Below are positions 30,977 through 35,702 of a DNA stretch of 35,702 bases, piece by piece (within the stretch, counting starts at the first letter, position 1; the number at the start of each line of letters is the position of its first letter). Position numbers and translations under genes: made by a program. Source of the DNA: Sulfurimonas sp. (GTDB lineage: Bacteria > Campylobacterota > Campylobacteria > Campylobacterales > Sulfurimonadaceae); assembly GCA_013791885.1 (NCBI GenBank), contig VMSZ01000025.1:1-35702 (forward strand). The letters are read 5' to 3'. The notes beneath the pieces are model-generated. The model was not told the DNA's origin. It did no database searches and saw only the letters and a list, made by a program, of their open reading frames with translations.

Positions 30977-31834
30977 TTAGATAACTTTTTGTGCTAAAAC
31001 ACTCATACCATCTTGTACGTAGTGATGCTCTTGCAAGCTTTTTACTACATTGTCCAAGCTTGAAATATTTCTATTGTAGAGAACTACCAATACTTCATCG
31101 CCATGCTTTAAAAATGTTTTTTCTCCATACTCCGTGTATCTTGTTGCACCGATACTTATGATGGCTTCTTTTGGATAGTCACATGCAACGATGTATTCTT
31201 CAAGTGCCTCAAGTGGACCAAAATCCTCTTGAGTAGTGATTTGATTAAGCATCCAGTCATTCAGTTTTTCATAAAAGTAGCTATAACCGTTAAGCTCTAC
31301 ATTCTCGCCATAAGCATGAAGCTCACCATCGCGACGTAAAAAACTGCAAATAGAGTAGTTATCCATTACTCCGCCATCTTCAAATTTGTCAATGGCAATC
31401 AGTTGATTACTAAAGCCCTTAGAATTTTCACCCCAGTTTTTTTTGTCGCTTATTTTAGAAGCACCGGCAACTCTAATGGAGCAGTCATTATAGGCACCAA
31501 AATATGTAGGTGTTATTTTGGAAAGTTTGCCGGCTGTGTATTCCAGGTCACAAACTAGCCCAACTTCCGGTTCTGCTTGGACATTTACAGCTTCTTTTGG
31601 AAGATAAATATTATCAGCTGAGAGCGGATAAGTTGTGAGAATCTTTTTTGCTGTGAGATTTGCTGCGTTTTCCGGTTTGTTTGGAAGGGGAAGATAAAAT
31701 GGAAACATACCCTTAGGAGCAGCTTCTTCTGCTGTTATAACGTCTTTGAAGTCTTCGAGTTCACCAGCCTGTGCTAAATGAAGAGCGAAGTTGCCTGCAA
31801 TACCTAAACCTAAGAATTTTTTATATTTTGCCAT
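30977..31834 (-). CDS. DUF5718-like protein
   Basis: A 285-residue cytoplasmic protein. I start at the ATG at 31834, which has an AAGGAAA ribosome-binding site; the frame runs 16 codons further. The N-terminal GLGIAGNFALHLAQAGELEDF and later SKGFSNQLIAIDKF and RRDGELHAYGEN match what I recall of the DUF5718 family, which may have a fumarylacetoacetase-like fold. No function is established. The sequence TAKKILTTYPLSADNIYLP and VGLVCDLEY are consistent with an FAH-like substrate pocket, but catalytic use is not shown. First gene of the group with DUF1653 and SUI1. Confidence 0.65.
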   Translation of the reverse strand: MAKYKKFLGLGIAGNFALHLAQAGELEDFKDVITAEEAAPKGMFPFYLPLPNKPENAANLTAKKILTTYPLSADNIYLPKEAVNVQAEPEVGLVCDLEYTAGKLSKITPTYFGAYNDCSIRVAGASKISDKKNWGENSKGFSNQLIAIDKFEDGGVMDNYSICSFLRRDGELHAYGENVELNGYSYFYEKLNDWMLNQITTQEDFGPLEALEEYIVACDYPKEAIISIGATRYTEYGEKTFLKHGDEVLVVLYNRNISSLDNVVKSLQEHHYVQDGMSVLAQKVI

Positions 31835-31892
31835 TTTATTTCCTTGTTTAATTTTATAAATGAGAGAAAAGCCTTCTCTCATCTGAAGTTAT

Positions 31893-33509
31893 TTAACTTT
31901 TACGCAGTTCACCTTTTTCTTTTGCTTCTGCAAATTCTTCATAAGAACCTTTGAAGTCGACATAAGAGCCATCAGCATGAAGTTCAATAATACGGTCTGC
32001 ATATGCATCGAGTAACTCACGGTCATGAGACACACAAATAACATTACCTTTGAACTCATGCAAAGCCTCACCAAGTGCAACAATAGCTTCAAGGTCAAGG
32101 TGGTTTGTCGGTTCATCCAGAACTAAAAAGTTTCCGCCTTCAAGCATCATTTTACTGAGCATCATTCTATGTTTTTCACCACCAGAGATACTTTCAACAG
32201 ATTTTTCTTGTTGCTCACCATTAAAGAGCATACGACCCAAACAGTTTCTAATTTCTGCAATATCGCGTTTAGGGTCAAAGCCTCTTAACCAATCGTATAG
32301 AGTTCCTTTGCCTTCGATGATGTCAGCAGTATCTTGAGGAAAATAGCTATTTTCAATTGTAGCTCCCCAATGTACTTCTCCGCCACAGCTTGGTTTCATC
32401 TCTTCCATGAGAATTTTAAGGAGTGTAGTTTTACCAACACCGTTTCCGCCGATGATAGCAATTTTTTCACCCGGATCGACTTTAAAACTTACACCTTGTA
32501 AAACTTTATTGTCTCCATATGAATGACAAATATTGACAACATTGAGTGCTTCATCACCCATAGCTCTTTTTGCTTTAAATACAATGCTCGGGTCACGGCG
32601 TGATGAAGGTTTAATATCTTCAATAACAAGTTTATCAAGTTTTTTCTGTCTTGATGTGGCTTGTTTAGCCTTAGAAGCATTTGCGCTAAATCTACGAACG
32701 AAGGCTTCAAGTTCTTCTTTTTCTTTTTCTTTCTTAGAGTTATTGAGTTCATTTTGTTTCGCGATTACGTTTGCTGCTATGTACCAGTCATCATAATTTC
32801 CTGTGAATTCACGAATTTTTTGGTAATCCACATCGAGAATATTTGTTACAACAGCATTTAAAAAGTGTCTATCGTGAGAGATGACAACCATTGTCCCTTC
32901 ATGTCTTTGAAGCTCATTCTCAAGCCAAGTGATTGTTTCAATATCCTGATTATTTGTAGGCTCATCGAGGAACAATACATCAGGTTTTGGGTATAACACT
33001 TGTGCTAAAAGAACCTTGAATTTGTCTGCACTGTCAAGACTGCTCATGAGGTTGTTATGCTGTTCAGCTGGAATACCGACATTCTCAAGAATTTTTGCTA
33101 TGTTTACATCATATTCATAGGTTGGATCTTCTTCAACACAGATGGTCTCAAGTTCAGCCAAACGGTTATTGACGGCATCATCTTCAAAGTCACCGCTCAT
33201 ATAGAGTTCCTCTTTTTCTTTGATGGCATCGTAAAGTCTTTTGTTGCCGTAAAGAACAGCATCCATAATTGTGTAATCTTCGAAAGCATATTGATTTTGA
33301 CCTAAAACGCCAACTTTATTCGATTTAGGAATAATTACTTCTCCATCATACTCTTTGATTTCACCGCATAATATTTTTAGAAAAGTTGTTTTTCCGGCAC
33401 CATTTGCACCGATGAGGCCGTAGCGCTTATGGCGGTCTAGTTTGAGGTTTATATCTTGAAATAGAACTCTATTTCCAAAACGCATAATTAAATTTTGTAC
33501 TGTTACCAT
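31893..33509 (-). CDS. ABC-F ATPase, YbiT-like
   Basis: A 538-residue protein with two ABC domains and no membrane segments; ABC-F proteins bind the ribosomal E site and help translation or confer antibiotic protection. Domain 1: Walker A GANGAGKT (34-41), a signature degenerate as in YbiT (SLDSADKFKVLLAQ), Walker B LFLDEPTNNQDIETI. Domain 2: GGNGVGKT, SISGGEKHRMMLSK, LVLDEPTNHLDLEAI. The linker contains FSANASKAKQATSRQKKLDK, as in the YbiT group. In domain 1 the D-loop has Q where the family has L (NNLD). It has its own promoter upstream and ends about 60 bases before the DUF5718 gene. Confidence 0.9.
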   Translation of the reverse strand: MVTVQNLIMRFGNRVLFQDINLKLDRHKRYGLIGANGAGKTTFLKILCGEIKEYDGEVIIPKSNKVGVLGQNQYAFEDYTIMDAVLYGNKRLYDAIKEKEELYMSGDFEDDAVNNRLAELETICVEEDPTYEYDVNIAKILENVGIPAEQHNNLMSSLDSADKFKVLLAQVLYPKPDVLFLDEPTNNQDIETITWLENELQRHEGTMVVISHDRHFLNAVVTNILDVDYQKIREFTGNYDDWYIAANVIAKQNELNNSKKEKEKEELEAFVRRFSANASKAKQATSRQKKLDKLVIEDIKPSSRRDPSIVFKAKRAMGDEALNVVNICHSYGDNKVLQGVSFKVDPGEKIAIIGGNGVGKTTLLKILMEEMKPSCGGEVHWGATIENSYFPQDTADIIEGKGTLYDWLRGFDPKRDIAEIRNCLGRMLFNGEQQEKSVESISGGEKHRMMLSKMMLEGGNFLVLDEPTNHLDLEAIVALGEALHEFKGNVICVSHDRELLDAYADRIIELHADGSYVDFKGSYEEFAEAKEKGELRKS

Positions 33510-33559
33510 GATTTTTCTCTTTTGTAGTAGGCTTTATTGTGAGCCCATTATTTTTCGCG

Positions 33560-33565
33560 ATTATA
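33560..33565 (-). promoter_or_regulatory. Probable -10 box for the ABC-F gene
   Basis: A perfect TATAAT on the minus strand (33565-33560) about 50 bases upstream of the ABC-F ATG, without a clear -35 hexamer. Confidence 0.45.
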
Positions 33566-33588
33566 GCTAAGAGTTGTTTAAAACATGT

Positions 33589-34869
33589 TTATTTTCCAAG
33601 ATAGAGTTGTCTTGGTCTTGCTATTTTCATGGTTTTGTCTTTTTTGAATTCTATCCATTGTGTAATCCAGCCAACTGTCCTGCCAATCACAAATACAGGG
33701 GTAAACATTGATTTTGGGATTTTAAGTGCTGTTAAAATAACACCCGAATAAAAGTCTATATTTGGATATAAGTTTCTTTTTATAAAATACTCATCATTTA
33801 AGGCAATTTCCTCTATTTTATGAGCAATATCCATAAGATGAGAATCTAAAACCAGTTCTTTTTTGAGTTGATCTTGCAGCTCTTTGAGTATTTTTGCTCT
33901 GGGGTCAAAATTCTTATAAACGCGGTGGCCAAATCCCATGAGTCTAAAGCTGTCATTAGGGTCTTTGACTCTGGCTATAAATGAATCAACATTTTCAACA
34001 GAGCCTATCATCTCAAGTTGAGCAATTACAGATTCATTTGCTCCGCCATGCGCTCTTCCCCAAAGAGCAGAGATACCTGCGCTGATTGCTACATAAGGGT
34101 GTGCTCCGGTTGACGCTACACTTCGTACAGTCGTTGTTGACGCGTTTTGCTCATGATCAGCATGCAGAGTGAAAATAGTGTCGAGTGCTTTTATCTCTAT
34201 TTCTCTGATGACATTTTCACCCTTTATATTGCGGTGCATTTTCCCTCCAGGATAGGCACGAAGCATATACAAGAAGTTTTCACTAAAGGATCTGTCAATG
34301 TCTGGATGAATAAACGGTGCTCCAATAGAATGTCTAAATGCAAACGCAGCTATGGTAGGGATTTTTGCAATGATACGTCTTGCCATCTCCTGATAGTCAT
34401 TTTCATTGTTAATATTAAGATGGTCATAGTAAAAGGTGGAGAGTGCAGCAGTAGCAGCTGAAAGAGTAGCCATAGGATGAGCACCGGCTGGAAAAGCCTG
34501 AAAAAGGTGTCTTAGTCCCTCATGCAGAAAGGCGCGATGGCGGAGTTCTAAATCAAAATCATTTAACTCTTCCTCTGAAGGCAGTTTTGAGTTTAAGAGT
34601 AAATAGCAAACATCAAGATAAGAGTGTTTCTGAGCAAGCTCACTAATCTCTATGCCCCGGTAGCGAAGTTCCCCTTTCGTACCGTCAATAAAAGTAATAT
34701 CAGATTTACAACTTGCAGTGGAAGTGTAGCCGTTGTCGTAGGTAAACATACCTGTCTGTGTATAAAAAGTAGAAATATCTACAACACTAGGCCCTCTCGT
34801 AGCATCCACTATGTCAAACTCGTACTCTTTATTTGTTCTGTTGTCTATAATAGTTACCGTATTTTTCAC
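33589..34869 (-). CDS. gltA: Citrate synthase
   Basis: Citrate synthase condenses acetyl-CoA with oxaloacetate. The 426-residue protein is the type II (NADH-sensitive hexamer) length. Catalytic residues are present: H274 in GRAHGGAN, H315 in GFGHRVYKN and D372 in NIDFYSG; LHADHEQNAST (235-245) is also conserved. The start is a GTG at 34869 with AGGAG 7 bases upstream. In Sulfurimonas relatives carbon fixation runs through the reductive TCA cycle, where the cleavage is done by ATP-citrate lyase, so this enzyme would serve glutamate synthesis or oxidative flow. It stands alone, divergent from a GNAT gene. Confidence 0.96.
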   Translation of the reverse strand: MKNTVTIIDNRTNKEYEFDIVDATRGPSVVDISTFYTQTGMFTYDNGYTSTASCKSDITFIDGTKGELRYRGIEISELAQKHSYLDVCYLLLNSKLPSEEELNDFDLELRHRAFLHEGLRHLFQAFPAGAHPMATLSAATAALSTFYYDHLNINNENDYQEMARRIIAKIPTIAAFAFRHSIGAPFIHPDIDRSFSENFLYMLRAYPGGKMHRNIKGENVIREIEIKALDTIFTLHADHEQNASTTTVRSVASTGAHPYVAISAGISALWGRAHGGANESVIAQLEMIGSVENVDSFIARVKDPNDSFRLMGFGHRVYKNFDPRAKILKELQDQLKKELVLDSHLMDIAHKIEEIALNDEYFIKRNLYPNIDFYSGVILTALKIPKSMFTPVFVIGRTVGWITQWIEFKKDKTMKIARPRQLYLGK

Positions 34870-35024
34870 TTTAAACTCCTAAATAATATTTAGTATTTGA
34901 GCATACTATTATTAAATTACTTATTCTTATATTAGAGGTAATTTTAAGATTATATATAAAGAAATATTTATTAAAAAATTGTTTTTTTCAATGCACATGT
35001 AGATTCTAGAAAATGTTACTAAAT

Positions 35025-35030
35025 TATAAT
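35025..35030 (+). promoter_or_regulatory. Probable -10 box for the GNAT gene
   Basis: A perfect TATAAT 12 bases before the ATG in the very AT-rich 172-base divergent region between gltA and the acetyltransferase gene. The short distance implies a leader of only a few bases and weak or leaderless initiation. Confidence 0.4.
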
Positions 35031-35041
35031 AAACTTACATT

Positions 35042-35458
35042 ATGCAGATACGAGAATTAACTTTAAAAGAATTAGAAACAGCCTACGGAGTCGTGTGTCA
35101 GTTAAGGGAACATCTTTCATACAAAGAGTTTGAAGATTTAATTTATGACATGAGACATATAGAATACAAAATGTTTGGAATTTTTGAACGCGGGGAGCTT
35201 ATAAGCTATGCCGGCGTCAGTGTAAGTACAAACTTGACATATAAACGCCATCTTGTTGTACATGATTTTGTAACAGATATCAATTATAGAAATAATGGCT
35301 ATAAACATATGATGTATGAATATCTGAGAGATTATGCAAAAACATGCATGTGTGAAAATATAGTATTAATAAAAGAGATGCAAGAAGAAAATGAATATAT
35401 ATGCAATGGTAAAAATTTTTTTAAGAAAGAAAGTTGCCTTTTTGTAGAAAAAATATAA
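35042..35458 (+). CDS. GNAT-family N-acetyltransferase
   Basis: A 138-residue single-domain protein with the GNAT pattern: strand FGIFERGELISYAGVSV, LVVHDFVTDINYRNNGY leading into the acetyl-CoA pyrophosphate loop R-N-N-G-Y-K (a reduced Q/RxxGxG/A), and helix MMYEYLRDYAK. It would transfer an acetyl group from acetyl-CoA to a small molecule or protein amine; the substrate cannot be inferred. It is a single gene with no clear ribosome-binding site, transcribed from the AT-rich region next to gltA. Confidence 0.8.
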   Translation: MQIRELTLKELETAYGVVCQLREHLSYKEFEDLIYDMRHIEYKMFGIFERGELISYAGVSVSTNLTYKRHLVVHDFVTDINYRNNGYKHMMYEYLRDYAKTCMCENIVLIKEMQEENEYICNGKNFFKKESCLFVEKI

Positions 35459-35613
35459 ATAGCTATTTTTAATAGTTGATTTAGATAGTTATATGTACGG
35501 CTAAATTACTTACATAATATATAGGCTTTTATAAAAATATTTTATTTGTAAACAATTCGAAAATTCCCCACAATCTCTCTAATATTTTAAGAATCTTCTA
35601 AGCATATACTCCC

Positions 35614-35619
35614 TATAAT
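35614..35619 (+). promoter_or_regulatory. Strong promoter-like -10 box with structured leader running off the right edge
   Basis: The last 244 bases contain no complete gene. TATAAT at 35614-35619 is followed by a G+C-richer segment with short stems (CCTAA-AGT-TTAGG near 35642; CTTC-AAGTA-GAAG near 35664). An ATG at about 35686 (MFEII) has no good ribosome-binding site. A leader of an rRNA or other stable RNA operon, or the 5' region of a protein gene, are both open. Confidence 0.35.
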
Positions 35620-35702
35620 TCCCGTCCACAAACACAGAGACCTAAAGTTTAGGCCTAGAGGGACTTCAAGTAGAAGCCGTCGAATATGTTTGAGATCATT
35701 GA

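Noticed and set aside
1-35702. CRISPR array, prophage, insertion sequence, tRNA or rRNA gene
   Set aside because: I saw no regularly spaced identical repeats outside the adhesin coding repeats, no integrase or transposase, and no cloverleaf or rRNA core sequence. The right-edge leader is too short to call.

Overview
The window looks like the chromosome of a Campylobacterota (former Epsilonproteobacteria) bacterium, most likely Sulfurimonas or a close relative. The evidence is the AT-rich composition, the napAGHBFLD-type nitrate reductase operon using NapGH instead of NapC, CheA with a C-terminal receiver domain (CheAY) in a cheV-cheA-cheW cluster, small cytochromes c553, and densely overlapping operons.

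Layout. 1-2531 (minus) is the N-terminal part of a large repetitive autotransporter-like surface protein that continues off the left edge. 2532-2974 is non-coding apart from a GC-richer patch that looks like a gene remnant. 2975-13743 (plus) is a run of eleven tightly coupled genes: greA, argC, a metallophosphoesterase, cheV, cheA, cheW, an Mla-type lipid ABC transporter (permease, ATPase, MCE protein, auxiliary lipoprotein) and aminopeptidase P. 13744-16979 holds a monohaem cytochrome, a hemerythrin, a divergent unknown gene, two tandemly duplicated cytochrome c553 genes and a Crp/Fnr regulator. 17006-18888 (minus) is a three-gene operon: a DUF2249-like protein, a 12-helix membrane protein resembling haem-copper oxidase subunit I or NnrS, and a MIP18/DUF59 protein. 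19168-26889 (minus) is the periplasmic nitrate reductase operon napA-G-H-B-F-L, a PAS protein, napD and a 93-residue unknown. 27078-29068 (minus) encodes a small unknown protein, a second Crp/Fnr regulator and a PilJ/NarX-like membrane sensor with no output domain. After that come a diguanylate cyclase (plus), a SUI1/DUF1653/DUF5718 group, a YbiT-like ABC-F ATPase and citrate synthase (all minus), a GNAT acetyltransferase (plus), and a strong promoter-like sequence running off the right edge.

How it fits together. The 13.7-29 kb half appears to be one anaerobic nitrate/nitrogen-oxide respiration region. A 14-bp palindrome, TTGAY-N4-GTCAA, lies upstream of the monohaem cytochrome, the first cytochrome c553, the DUF2249/membrane-protein operon and napA. 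A degenerate version precedes the second cytochrome c553. In each case a plausible -10 box lies 30-32 nt away, the geometry of a class II FNR-type promoter. Two Crp/Fnr proteins in the window carry the E-x-x-S-R recognition signature that reads TTGA half-sites but lack FNR iron-sulphur cysteines. The strongest candidates for undescribed biology are this regulon, the sensor/regulator module upstream of napA, the PAS protein inside the nap operon, and the duplicated cytochrome unit with its left-over micro-ORF. No CRISPR array, prophage, insertion sequence, tRNA or rRNA gene was seen.
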